Shown here: positions 1-8,378 of the stretch, in pieces
How the letters are laid out: each line of letters begins with the position of its first letter
How positions within the stretch are numbered: position 1 is the stretch's first letter
Source: Ochromonadaceae sp. CCMP2298
Taxonomy: Eukaryota; Sar; Synurophyceae; Ochromonadales; Ochromonadaceae
DNA length: 13,631 nucleotides
NCBI GenBank assembly: GCA_026770595.1
Contig: MU634280.1
Coordinates: 1 to 13,631, forward strand
Direction: 5' to 3'
Position numbers and translations under genes: made by a program
Notes under the pieces: model-generated
What the model was told of the DNA's origin: nothing
What the model saw: the letters and a program-made list of their open reading frames with translations, nothing else
Databases searched by the model: none

Positions 1-76
1 CCACCTATATGCAAAGCCGTGGAGTCATCCATACGACATGAATTCGACCTAGTCATCCTAGGCTGGAAGGTGCCCC

Positions 77-103
77 ACTGCCTACTGCCTACTGCCTACT
101 GCT
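77..103. repeat. 7-bp tandem repeat (ACTGCCT)
   Basis: The unit ACTGCCT occurs three times in a row, followed by a partial fourth copy. It lies in the first 225 bases, downstream of the broken NTPase gene, and nothing else there can be assigned. It is a simple microsatellite-like array with no inferred function. Confidence 0.8.
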
Positions 104-225
104 ACAAGTTATTGCCCCCGCAGTGTTGTGAGTGTCCACGCTGGTGGACGCTTTCTATAAATATCTGCAAAAAATCAACCCTTCCGTCAAGTTAAATATA
201 TACAAAGGAAGTGACAATAGCTCAT

Positions 226-2573
226 CTAACTGGCACGCCGCTGCTTGGCCTCCTCCTCCTCCTTCTCTTTCTCCTCCTCCAGGAGCACGAACCGGTGGGC
301 GAGGCACGGAAAAAGACGCGGAATCGACTTGGCGCTGCCTGCGATGGTGGTCACGATGAGGAGGTCTTCAAATTGATTCTTCTTGCCGAGGTCCTTCCAG
401 AGTTTACTGTAGAACTGTGTCAGCTCCTCGTTCTTCTTCTCGCGGAGGTCGATGTGGACGGAGGCGACACGCAAGCGAATCCCCTGATCACGAACGGTGT
501 CGGCCATCTTCTTAATGACAGACACGAACTTGTCGCAGCTGATCCCTATGTCTTTGTAGCTGAGAGGACGACTCTCGCGCGTAGGCGAGCTTGGGGCCTT
601 GTACTGCTCGAGGAAGCGCCACAATACGTCCTTGTCGCGGATGAGGTGGATGAGGTCAAAGGTAGGGTGGGACTTATCCAGTTTGAGGGATTGGCACTCG
701 CCATCGCAGATGCCTTCGATCATATCCGTCCACGCGGTGCTGTCGAAGTCGAACTTGTCGCTGCAGACGCGCAAATTGCCATAGTTCACGAGGTTGATGG
801 CGGTCGGGCAGACAATCTCAGCAGAAGCTGCTGGGATATCTCACCCGGGGTAGAGTTGCTCCAGCGTGATTGAGTCCTTCTTGAGCAGCCTGCGGTGGAC
901 GAAGAGCGTGTTCCGGAAGCGATTCAAGCCCATCTTCTCCCACAGGCCAGACCAGTCCTTGAGCTTGAAGTCCAGGCTGGCAAAAGCGGCGATGCTGGAG
1001 AGGTCCCTGATGTTAGCGACACTCTTGCGGTAGTCGATCGCCGGCAAACTCACTGAGCCCATCCCTTCTTCTGTCAAGAGGATACTGCCGTCGAACTCGT
1101 AATCGGCGACCGTCTTGCCGTCAAGAATCGTTGTGTGGTAGTCGAGATGAGCGCCGCTGACGACGACACGCGTCATCTCTTCGCGCACTAACGCCGCAGC
1201 CAGTGCACTAACGCTGCCATAGCCAGTGAACGTGCTGTTGAACGCTTGCTGAAGCAGCTCATGCTTGTACTGCTGCGAGAAAATACCCATAGTGAAAGTA
1301 TCCTCCGGAAGTCTTTCTTTGATGAGGCGCGGGATGCAGCCGAGCTCCTGGAGAATATAGTGCAGCGGTGGGGTTTTCCAGCTCCCCTCTGAAGTCCACG
1401 ACGAGTCAATGGACACTTGCTCCTCCGTGTTGGCATCATTCAAAACTTTGACCTGGTTCAGAAATACTTCCTGGGAGTCTTTGGCCTTGAGTGGGAGGAG
1501 TTGCAGATGCCGCTTTTTGCTGAAGCGAGTCGGCGCAGCCAACCCAGCCAGTACGACCGAGGCGGTGCCGGTAAAGATGGGGAGGAGGAATATGTTGTTG
1601 TCGTTGCACAATGTGGTGCTGCCATCGCCGCGGAGAGTGCAGAGGTCGTAGAGGAAGTTCTTGTGGTCAGTGAGCTTCTCCTCCTTGGTGACACCCTTAC
1701 CAAGGCCCTTGCCGTACATAAACTGATGCTCATCAACGTGGACGTAGATGGCGACGCGCTCGTTGGAATTCAACCCGCCGACGGCAGCACCGGTGTGGGA
1801 GTCGCAGGTGGTCCCGCGAAGGTCGCGCGAGAGAGCCAATAGGAATTCTTCGGCCTGCAAGGGGTAGTCGAGCTTGCAGTGCATGGAGTCGAGAAGGTCA
1901 GCGATCGCGTTGAAGTTCTTGCCCCTCAACGCCACGGCGACGTCGGGTCCTTTACCAACAGCAATCTTGTTGCGCAGCTCTTCGACGCCCTTGATACCGA
2001 GGCTGCCGCGGCAGACGGCGGCGAGGAGGCGCCATCCCATGCGGTGTTTGGGCTCCAACTCATAGTCGTACTTTTGAGAGTACGCGTCGCCGCCGCCGTT
2101 CATATCGATGAAGAGGTAGGCAGCGTTTCCCAGAACCGACATCATCTCGCTGCCCTCCAGGCATCGACTGTAGATCTTGTGAGGGGCCTGTCTACCGATC
2201 TCCGTCTTGCCTCCCCCGCTCCTGCCCGACGCGTAGATAACGCTCCACCCCCGCGCGCCGCTTGCTTCTGTTTGAAATCCGCCTTAGTAGCATAGTAGAG
2301 TTGCTCGATGACATCTTCGCGGCCGAGGAAGTGGGGAAGCTCCGGGCGCCACGGAAGCATCTCATTGCCGACCGGTGGAACGGTAGCTGTCGAAAAAGCT
2401 AATGATGAGAAGTCTGTCGGATCCACGTTCAATGCGGTGGAAGAAATGCCTCGGCTGGTGCTGCTACTGTTACTGCTACTTGTAATTCTATTACTGTGCA
2501 GGAATCGATTGCAGAAGCTGCTGCCGAGGCCGAGCGCCGCCATGCCCAGCACGGCTAGACATAAGAGCTTCAT
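226..2573 (-). pseudogene. Broken P-loop NTPase gene, Crinkler/RHS-like, with signal peptide
   Basis: A coding track of about 780 codons is interrupted twice. The first part starts at ATG 2573 and encodes a hydrophobic signal peptide (residues 1-19), then Phe20 and a Ser/Thr/Arg-rich stretch, which resembles a secretory or complex-plastid presequence. The frame changes by one base in a run of five G (plus-strand C run 2248-2252). Immediately after, the next frame encodes a canonical Walker A (GRSGGGKT). A Walker B-like segment follows (IYVHVDEHQ), then a sensor-like LLPIFTGTA. An in-frame TGA at 841-843 ends this part, but the same frame stays open to a TAG at 226-228 with a Glu/Lys-rich tail. 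The motif order fits the P-loop NTPases of Crinkler/RHS-type proteins, a family-level guess only. The breaks may be real decay, assembly errors or, for the TGA, readthrough. Confidence 0.6.
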
Positions 2574-3121
2574 GCGATTGAACTTTTTGAGCGAAAGCGT
2601 GAATTTTCCTCGGGTAAAAGATCTGCCGATCGATCACAGAGAAGAACCCAGCGCATGCAGAGAACTGCGGCATTGCTTGGGTTGTGTCTTTAGGTCGACG
2701 AGAGCGGATTGAATGACTCGAAGTCGGTTATAAACTGTGGACGGATGAAAAAAGCCTGGACACCATTGTTGGAGAATGTTTTATTTCCCATGTCCAGGAT
2801 GTGGTATGCGACTATTCTTCCCAATCTAGCGACATTCCTCTCTTTGGGTGAATCTCCTTCTCATCGAAAAATCTGTTCAATCTAAATTGGCGTCATACTA
2901 TGATGATTCCATATCACCAGTGACATTATATTTGGGACGACTTCGAGCCCTCTGATCTCTCTCTCTCTCTTATCTTAGGTTGCTGGGTTACCGGAGCATC
3001 TCATCCCACACAACCTAGTGGATGAGACCGGCTCAATCCACCTGTCCTTACCATCTCCGGGCTGTTACGCAAGCGCTTCTGGCTCGCAACTGCGTGTTTT
3101 TTGCTCACACGAGCCAGCGAA
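2574..3121. promoter_or_regulatory. Divergent intergenic region between the NTPase and Nudix genes
   Basis: These 548 bases separate two head-to-head start codons, so they should hold both promoters and 5' UTRs. I found no convincing TATA box. A CT-rich tract ending in CTTAG at about 2961-2979 looks like a splice acceptor, so a 5' UTR intron upstream of the Nudix gene is possible. No donor could be assigned to it. Nothing else stands out. Confidence 0.45.
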
Positions 3122-3694
3122 ATGAATCTTGGCCCATCTGCCAACCCCGCTCTAGGTCTCTCTGCCAACGAGCTGATCGAGATCGTGAACGACAACAATG
3201 AGGTTCTAGAGCCCAAATTGCGCTTCGAAATGCGGCGGGACAAGCTGATCCACCGCGCAACCTACGCCTTCATCCGCACCAGCAGCAACTATTTCTACGT
3301 CCAAAAGCGCAGCGCCATCAAGGACTACTGCCCTGGCTTCTTTGATCCCACCCCTGGGGGTGTGGTGGGCGCTGGGGAGAGCTACGAGGAGACGAATGTG
3401 AGGGAGATCGAGGAGGAAATGGGCATCACCGGCGCTCCCTGCGAGCATCTGTTCACCTTCTACTACGAGGATCAGCGCATCAGGTGCTTCGGCGACGCAT
3501 GGGATGTGGTCTACGACGGGCCCATAAAGATGCAGGAGGAGGAGGTGGAGTCAGTGCATATGATGAGCATGCAGGAAGTGCTCCAGGGGGGGGATTTCAC
3601 CCCAGACTCTCTGCACGCATGTAGAGAGTATATAAAAATGAAGGGTATGCCGGAGGCCGTGGGTCCCCGACCGGAGCCAGTCATCACGAAGTGA
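3122..3694 (+). CDS. Nudix hydrolase (YfcD/IPP-isomerase-like subgroup)
   Basis: A 190-residue, apparently intronless protein. A perfect Nudix box lies at residues 80-102: Gly80, Glu86, then REIEEEMGI at 94-102, matching GX5EX7REUXEEXGU. The glutamates bind the divalent metal that supports hydrolysis of nucleoside-diphosphate-linked substrates. The preceding segment (HRATYAFI, then VQKRS and CPGFFDPTPGG) resembles the bacterial YfcD and isopentenyl-diphosphate-isomerase-like Nudix group. The substrate cannot be told from sequence. I chose ATG 3122 because upstream codons in frame back to TGA 3023-3025 contain no ATG. Those codons could encode a hydrophobic stretch, so an upstream exon with a presequence is not excluded. 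The stop is TGA at 3692-3694. It is divergent from the NTPase gene and convergent with PACRG. Confidence 0.88.
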   Translation: MNLGPSANPALGLSANELIEIVNDNNEVLEPKLRFEMRRDKLIHRATYAFIRTSSNYFYVQKRSAIKDYCPGFFDPTPGGVVGAGESYEETNVREIEEEMGITGAPCEHLFTFYYEDQRIRCFGDAWDVVYDGPIKMQEEEVESVHMMSMQEVLQGGDFTPDSLHACREYIKMKGMPEAVGPRPEPVITK

Positions 3695-4208
3695 GCCTGA
3701 AATACTATATCTGAATATCTATGTACATCTTGAGTTAAGTTAAATATCGCACGAAGGCATAGGGTTCCTGCTGGTACCGGTAGCGATAAGACTAGGCGCC
3801 TTGAATCGGCGAAACCGAAGACATTCAGTGATATCATCTTCGCACGATTGCCCATGGCGCTCTTAGTTGGTGCAGGCCGCTCTGCGTCCACCGTAAGTTC
3901 TACTTTCATCACTGCCAAAGGTGCGTCTCACGGCCCGCCCAAAGTCTCAAGGCTCCCGTTTGTGGTGTGTGGTCCCATAAAACCCTACCCCATGTATCCC
4001 ACATATAATAATCCCCCCGTCCCCCTCAACTCCACACAAACGTTTGCTTTTTCTTTTTTAATTTTAAGAAATGTGATTTAGACAAGGGAGGTGCCGCAAA
4101 TCATGCAGCCACCTGAGAGGACCACGGGTGCAAGTAAGCATACCTATCATACAAGCGCGAGAGCGCTGCCCTTCTAAGAGGGGCGGGGGGGGGCGGGGGG
4201 CCGGGGGC
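3695..4208. other. Convergent 3' region of Nudix and PACRG genes
   Basis: About 510 bases hold the 3' ends of two converging genes. A G-rich run (about 4180-4206) sits next to the PACRG stop codon, and a T-rich stretch lies at about 4045-4065. A 77-codon plus-strand frame at 3848-4081 has no recognisable domain, and its codons look random. I see no gene, RNA or mobile element here, and no clear AATAAA signal for either gene. Confidence 0.5.
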
Positions 4209-5481
4209 TTAGTAGATAACGACGGACTGGTATGTGGGCACTAGGTACTTGATGTTGATGAACGCGTCCTCGCCCCCGTGCACCTCCAGCTGCTCGAGGG
4301 TCTGGATGATCAGCTCGCCTGGGAGGTAGGAGGGGTAGGAGGGGTACGTGTAGAGGAGAGGGAGGACAGGTAGGATAGGGAGGATATGTAGTAGGACAGG
4401 ATAGGTGAGGGGTAATAGGAGGAAAGGGGAGGTTAGAATTCAGAATTTAATTCAGTAGCCATCCTTCTCACGTACCTAGGTTGATCCTCTTGCGCTGTCC
4501 GTAGTCGAACGCGTCACCAAGGTTATCGTTTTTGTTGATGAAGATGTTCAGCACGGGCAGGATCTGCCTGTAGTAGGGCACCAATGCCTGCCCGATCAGC
4601 CCAGCCCCGCCAGACACTGCCACATCGCAGTTCACCAAAGCTTGCAGGATCTTCAACACCTTCACGATAACGTCGCGCTCGCGGGTGTTGAGCGCGGTCT
4701 TGATGGGGATGATGAGCTGCGGGATGACGGGCAGCACCTTATGCGCCCCCGCCTCGAGCATATCCATCACCCCCTGCTCGCTGACGAACGCATAGGGCAG
4801 CTCTTGCTCCCTCAGGCCGTCGAAGAATATAGGCAGATAGTGGTGGAAGTCGAGTTTCTGGATTTCGACCTTCCATGCGAGGCGGTTGGCCACCCCCCCG
4901 TGGTCGATCTGGATAGGCAGATCCCCCCTCTCGTAAAAGCGCCTCAGCTCCGTGTTGGGCGGGTTGGGGCGGGCGCAGAAGGCGGGGTGGGTGAGCAGCT
5001 TGGGCTGTCTGTTCTTCACCCTGTTCTGTGCAGACTCCGCGGAGGTCAGGACTGGCTGGGGCTTGGGGACCTATGGTGTAGGTGTGGCAGGGAGGTAGTG
5101 TATGGTGGGGTGGCAGGGTGGCATACAGTGGTCAGATGATGATATGACGGCGAAAAAATAGATCACGAGCTTACCATTGTCCCGCCGTTGCCAGATCTGC
5201 CCTTCGTGTATCCGTCGGGGTTGGACTTGGGGAAGTTTTTGCTGAATGAGAAGGCAGAGTGGTCGATCTCTCTCCGAGGCACGTTGTCATGGCTGCCCGC
5301 TCTTGTCTAAAAGAAATAAGAGGGGGAGGTGTGGTGGTAGGAGGTGAGAATTTGACGCGTTGGGCAGTGACGAGATTGGCTTCTGGATCTGTACCTTGAT
5401 CTTTCCAATTTCCGTTGCATCTAGGGCCGATCCAGTCTCGGAAAAAATCCTGGTCTTCTTGTTGACCTTCAGCGTGTTCAT
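4209..5481 (-). CDS. PACRG: PACRG, Parkin co-regulated protein (axonemal inner-junction protein)
   Basis: Four exons on the minus strand encode 307 residues: 5481-5395, 5306-5175, 5070-4476 and 4318-4209. Introns are 88, 104 and 157 bp, with donors GTACAG, GTAAGC and GTACGT and acceptors TTTAG, ATAG and CCCAG. All junctions keep frame. The core matches PACRG closely: [56 protein letters not shown] and [16 protein letters not shown]. The last exon contains [19 protein letters not shown] and ends in TAA. PACRG is known to bridge the A- and B-tubules at the inner junction of doublet microtubules in cilia and flagella, so this organism should build a flagellum. The N-terminal ~95 residues are basic and disordered-looking, as is usual for the family. 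Intron 3 is strongly pyrimidine-rich on the coding strand. Confidence 0.95.
4330..4435. repeat. Purine-rich low-complexity tract in PACRG intron 3
   Basis: The plus strand reads as imperfect GGGGTAGGA- and GGATAGG-like repeats. On the coding strand this is a long polypyrimidine tract leading to the CCCAG acceptor at 4319-4323. Similar pyrimidine-rich introns occur in the kinesin and RPC9 genes, so it probably reflects local intron composition. Confidence 0.6.
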
Positions 5482-5928
5482 TTTGCTCTATTGACCCGCG
5501 GCAGTGACAGATGAAGACCTCTCAGCAGGGACGGTCGAGGAAAAGTTGTGGATCACGGCGCTCTTGAATGAATCAGGGCAACCCGACTCGCTTGCAAGGC
5601 TCTTGCTTTTCACACACAATCATCACGACGCTCGCCGAAGAAACGGGCGAGGCGAAACTGGCGTTGAAAAGGGAATCTAGGAATTCCCTAGTTTGTGGGT
5701 CTTTTTGGGGAGAACCGCTCGGTTTTTCAATATAACTCTTCAATTTTACTTGGGAAGTATAGGACGTAAGTTACGTTTTCCTGACAATAACTTACCGGTA
5801 ACTTACCGTGTTCGATGGTGCATTGGGTGGCAACCCAAGGTTGGAGGACGACGAGCGAGCATTTCATCCATCCCCGGCATTTCGTCTATCCCCTGCCGGC
5901 ACTGGGAGTGACGGCGCGAAATACGAAT
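5482..5928. promoter_or_regulatory. Divergent region between PACRG and MYND genes
   Basis: These 447 bases hold two divergent 5' flanks. The first ~280 bases show nothing I can assign. At 5761-5808 there is a motif shared with the inverted repeat near 8350-8400 (listed separately). From about 5857 to 5928 the sequence is also present in the decayed MYND copy at 9206-9269, but with indels that are not multiples of three. That argues it is 5' UTR rather than coding. Confidence 0.5.
5761..5808. promoter_or_regulatory. GTAAGTTACG / ACCGGT motif shared with the rhodanese inverted repeat
   Basis: The sequence AAGTTACGTTTTCCTGACA at 5768-5786 matches 8379-8400 except for a 3-base gap. TAACTTACCGGTAA at 5788-5801 matches 8355-8368. 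The same two blocks occur in the centre of the 8020-8733 inverted repeat, in swapped order. They lie about 120-170 bp upstream of the MYND start codon. A shared promoter element or a fragment of the same repeat are both plausible. I do not recognise a named factor site beyond ACGT-core (bZIP-like) similarity. Confidence 0.55.
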
Positions 5929-7350
5929 ATGTTCGCACCCTTCGACAACCCGGAAATGTGCCACAACAGCAGAGGGACGAATGATTGCATGAACAAAGGA
6001 GACAAGCCTTGCAGTCGCTGTCGGAGCGTGCGCTACTGTTCTGGTACGTAGAACTATATCAAAGATACAACTTCCCTTCTGTCTGATTACTTCGAGCTCC
6101 TACCTTCTGCAGTGCAATGCCAGCGAGCGGATTGGAAGACCCACAAGTTGGATTGCGCCGTACAAGATGTGAACCCCAAACCAGCCAAGCCTAGTGCTAC
6201 CAAAGAAGATGAGGCGACTGCTGCTGAGGCGCGAAAGCTCATTTCTTTTGCTGCCGATAGGAGTAGGCCACCAGCTTTGCGATCTGCCGCGCTGGAAAAA
6301 CTCTATGGCTTCTTACATCAGAGATACGAGGCTCAAAATCTACTGCTGCAAGGGGGTGACAGTGTGCTGCAAGTGCTGACCGACATACTGGCTGACGCGG
6401 AGGAGCACACCAGCGCGAGAGACAACACCATAAGCTGCCTCTTTGGGCTGGTGATGAACCCCTCCGTTGCGAAAAAGGTGCGCAAAAAACTGGCGGAGGG
6501 TCAGCTGGCCAACCTTTTGCCCGGCATCGCGGAACTGATTCGAGGAGGGGAGGCTGACCCTATAAATGCTATGGGGCTGCTGCACAATATAATGGGACAT
6601 GAGCACCACGACACATCCGTTATGGTGACGCAGAGCGGCTTCGTGGAGGCGGTGGTTGAGGTGCTGGGCTCAAGAGACGAAGACTTCGTCTCCCGTGCAT
6701 CCCAGGTGCTGCTCAAGCTATCCTGCTTCGACGCTAACACCGATAGAGTGGGCCGACATATGGGGGCGCTTTTAGAGGTGTGCAGGCGCGGTCTGGCGGA
6801 CAGGGCGGCCTACCTCGGTGACGCGGTAGGCGTGCTGGCGAACATCAGTAGTGCCCTATTACCCACACCGGTACCGGTAGAAGAGTATGTCTCGGTGATG
6901 AGCGACATCATAGAGACCAGAGAGGACTCCATCCGCGGGGCGAGACTGAGTGCCCTGGGGGGCTTGGCCAACCTTACTGGAAACGAGGCTGTTCCCCGCC
7001 CCGCAGCTGCTATCATTATTGGTCTTATTCTGCTGGCGACAGAGACTATTAAAATATCTTGTGGGGACGAGAGAATCGGCGCGATGGGGCTGCTGCTGCA
7101 TATATTTAATCCCCAGGACCCTACTCATATAGATACCATCACCCGGGTGGGGCTAAAGGAGGCTCTCATTGGTGTCAGCTGTGGCGGTGCGAGTACCAGG
7201 GAGAGAGAGACCGCGATGCATATACTAAAGTCCCTCAAACGATGTTCGTATAAAAGTCTATATGTTCATAAGTCCCTATATGTGACAACCCCCCACGCCA
7301 GGTGGATATATATATCCACCTGGCGCGGGGGGGGGGGCACAGTTAATTGA
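5929..7350 (+). CDS. MYND zinc finger protein with armadillo-like repeats
   Basis: Two exons, 5929-6043 and 6113-7350, encode 450 residues. The 69-bp intron has GTACGT and CTGCAG ends and splits codon 39. Residues 11-53 form a MYND finger with Cys11, Cys20, Cys28, Cys31, Cys37, Cys41, His49 and Cys53, including CSRCRSVRYC and the typical DWKTHKLDC end. The first Cys pair is spaced C-x8-C, wider than usual. Residues ~75-420 are helical and Leu/Ala-rich with ARM/HEAT-like periodicity (for example AMGLLHNIMG and ALGGLANLTG). MYND fingers usually bind proline-rich peptides, so a scaffold role is likely but unproven. I chose ATG 5929 over 5815 because similarity to the decayed copy at 9270 keeps frame only from here. 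The last ~20 codons run through a DNA palindrome (7296-7325). Confidence 0.82.
7289..7333. repeat. 30-bp perfect palindrome flanked by C and G runs
   Basis: CGCCAGGTGGATATA at 7296-7310 is followed directly by its reverse complement at 7311-7325. After one mismatch, pairing continues between a C run (7289-7294) and an 11-base G run (7327-7337). It could form a stem of about 22 bp in DNA or RNA. It overlaps the last MYND codons and lies between two convergent 3' ends, so it may affect 3' end formation, or it may be a small inserted hairpin element. Confidence 0.85.
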
Positions 7351-7379
7351 AAGCATATTTTTTTTTTATATTGACTTGA

Positions 7380-7385
7380 TTTATT
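7380..7385 (-). terminator. Possible polyadenylation signal (AATAAA) for the coiled-coil gene
   Basis: The minus strand carries AATAAA about 136 bases downstream of the coiled-coil stop codon. It lies in an A/T-rich stretch between the converging MYND and coiled-coil genes. Many algae do not depend on this hexamer, so support is weak. Confidence 0.25.
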
Positions 7386-7520
7386 AGGAAGTTCAAAATG
7401 AAACAGCATGGTTCATATCCTATTACTAGAGGAAAATATTCAGCGACACAATCACTGCGTAAGACTATTTCAGAGAACAGGGGTTCGTCATACGGCAGAA
7501 TCTTACACAGTTATAACAAC

Positions 7521-7994
7521 TTATACAGTCCACCATTCCTCCGCGAGCTTGATTTCATCGGGGTCAGTGGTGGACGGCAGGGACAGGCACATTGGTTCAA
7601 AATATTTCACCACGGCCGGGATGAACGAGGGACTGAAATTTGTAGTGAATTTTGCTGCGGTCACGGGGTCCATGGACTTCATCATCGTTACGGCCTTGAG
7701 CGTCTTGTAGCCAATCACATCCTGGTCGTCCGCCTCGTCGTAAAGGTGCGCAGTGTTGTTGCGGCCATTCCTCAGTCTCTTCAGATTAAGTTTTGAGAAT
7801 TGATTGGTCATGTTCGCCTCCAGCTTATAGCGTGCATTCAGGTCCTGGAGAGTCAGTTGATATCTCAAATACGCAGCATCACCTTCAAGCTTGGAGATCC
7901 TATTAGCGAGCATGGTATTGTCGTTCTGAAGAGAACCCACTGTTTCGGCGATTGACTTCACTTGTGCCTGCAGTCTGTCTACTTTTTCTGACAT
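7521..7994 (-). CDS. Coiled-coil protein of unknown function
   Basis: One uninterrupted 157-residue frame starts at ATG 7994. I do not recognise the family. Residues ~4-70 look like an amphipathic coiled coil (VDRLQAQVKSIAETVGSL, then LANRISKLEGDAAYL), with hydrophobic residues in heptad positions and no proline. The rest is a short polar domain ending in LAEEWWTV; the Trp pair and DDQDVIGYKTLKAVTMMK are its most distinctive features. No signal peptide or membrane segment is present from this start. Upstream codons in the same frame run back through TAA 8033-8031 into a copy of the rhodanese presequence, so the gene may once have encoded a longer, targeted protein. Its promoter lies in the left arm of the inverted repeat. 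That it is a real gene is inferred from low-bias composition and conserved-looking length only. Confidence 0.6.
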   Translation of the reverse strand: MSEKVDRLQAQVKSIAETVGSLQNDNTMLANRISKLEGDAAYLRYQLTLQDLNARYKLEANMTNQFSKLNLKRLRNGRNNTAHLYDEADDQDVIGYKTLKAVTMMKSMDPVTAAKFTTNFSPSFIPAVVKYFEPMCLSLPSTTDPDEIKLAEEWWTV

Positions 7995-8019
7995 TGTGAT
8001 CGAATCGGACCGGCAGTCA

Positions 8020-8360
8020 CGACTGGAGGTTTAGATGGTGGGGCTACGGGCAAATCTGAAGATGCGATTGTTCTGGTGAGAGGATGTCCAGGCAAAGAGA
8101 AAGGGAAGCAGGGACAGCAGCAAGAGAATCTTCTGGATAATGGTGGTCGTCTCGATAAGATGAAACAAACGCACAGCAAACAACAAGAGTTCGCACGTGA
8201 CGAGAGTTTGCAAACGCACAGCAACAAACGCACAGCAAACAACAAGAGTTCGCACGTGACGAGAGTGTGACGAGAATGTGCTGGCGAGAATGCTTTGCAG
8301 CTGCAAGGAATGACGTAAGTTACGTCCTCTCTTTGCAATGTCAGGAGGAAAACGTAACTT
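8020..8360 (-). repeat. Left arm of large inverted repeat: copy of rhodanese promoter and presequence
   Basis: Read on the minus strand, this arm is nearly identical to 8379-8733. It holds a copy of the rhodanese 5' region and then 39 codons matching the presequence, including LLLLSLLPFLFAWTSSHQNN. The start-codon position reads ACG (8150-8148) instead of ATG. Relative to the right arm there is one extra codon (Lys), a few substitutions, and a TAA at 8033-8031. Frame then continues, after the TAA, into the coiled-coil ORF (ATG 7994). It also lacks a short segment (about 17 bp) present in the right arm near 8437-8455. Confidence 0.93.
8165..8263. repeat. 59-bp tandem duplication with CACGTG boxes, left arm
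   Basis: The block GCACAGCAAACAACAAGAGT plus TCGCACGTGACGAGAGT occurs twice, with its CACGTG hexamers at 8194-8199 and 8253-8258, 59 bp apart. CACGTG is the core of E-box/G-box sites recognised by bHLH and bZIP regulators. The nearer box is 44 bp from the ACG that replaces the presequence start codon. Confidence 0.75.
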
Positions 8361-8375
8361 ACCGGTAAGTTACGT
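8352..8375. repeat. 24-bp perfect palindrome at the centre of the inverted repeat
   Basis: ACGTAACTTACC at 8352-8363 is followed by its exact reverse complement at 8364-8375. Its centre is offset about 6 bp from the dyad of the larger repeat (8369-8370), so it is a nested, separate symmetry. It contains TTACCGGTAA, also found upstream of the MYND gene. It may be a protein-binding site or a cruciform-prone centre. Confidence 0.9.
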
Positions 8376-8378
8376 AAC

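Noticed and set aside
841-843. In-frame TGA as selenocysteine
   Set aside because: No known selenoprotein context around it, no SECIS that I could identify downstream, and a second lesion in the same gene favours decay or sequence error.
211-2295. Several plus-strand open frames (for example 211-873, 1417-1842, 1879-2295) opposite the NTPase gene
   Set aside because: They are antisense to a track with clear NTPase motifs, show no domains and have compositions expected from the reverse strand of coding DNA.
3848-4081. 77-codon plus-strand frame between Nudix and PACRG
   Set aside because: No domain, Pro/Ser-rich random-like sequence, and it lies in the converging 3' regions.
5815-5928. Upstream ATG 5815 as the MYND start
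   Set aside because: The frame is open, but comparison with the decayed copy shows non-triplet indels in this stretch, so it behaves as 5' UTR.
7398-7796. Plus-strand frames opposite the coiled-coil gene
   Set aside because: No recognisable features; the minus-strand frame is cleaner and has coiled-coil periodicity.
8150-8300. CRISPR-like spacing of the repeated AACAAGAGTTCGCACGTGA blocks
   Set aside because: Only two copies per arm, and the sequence between them is itself repeated. This is a 59-bp tandem duplication in a eukaryotic promoter.
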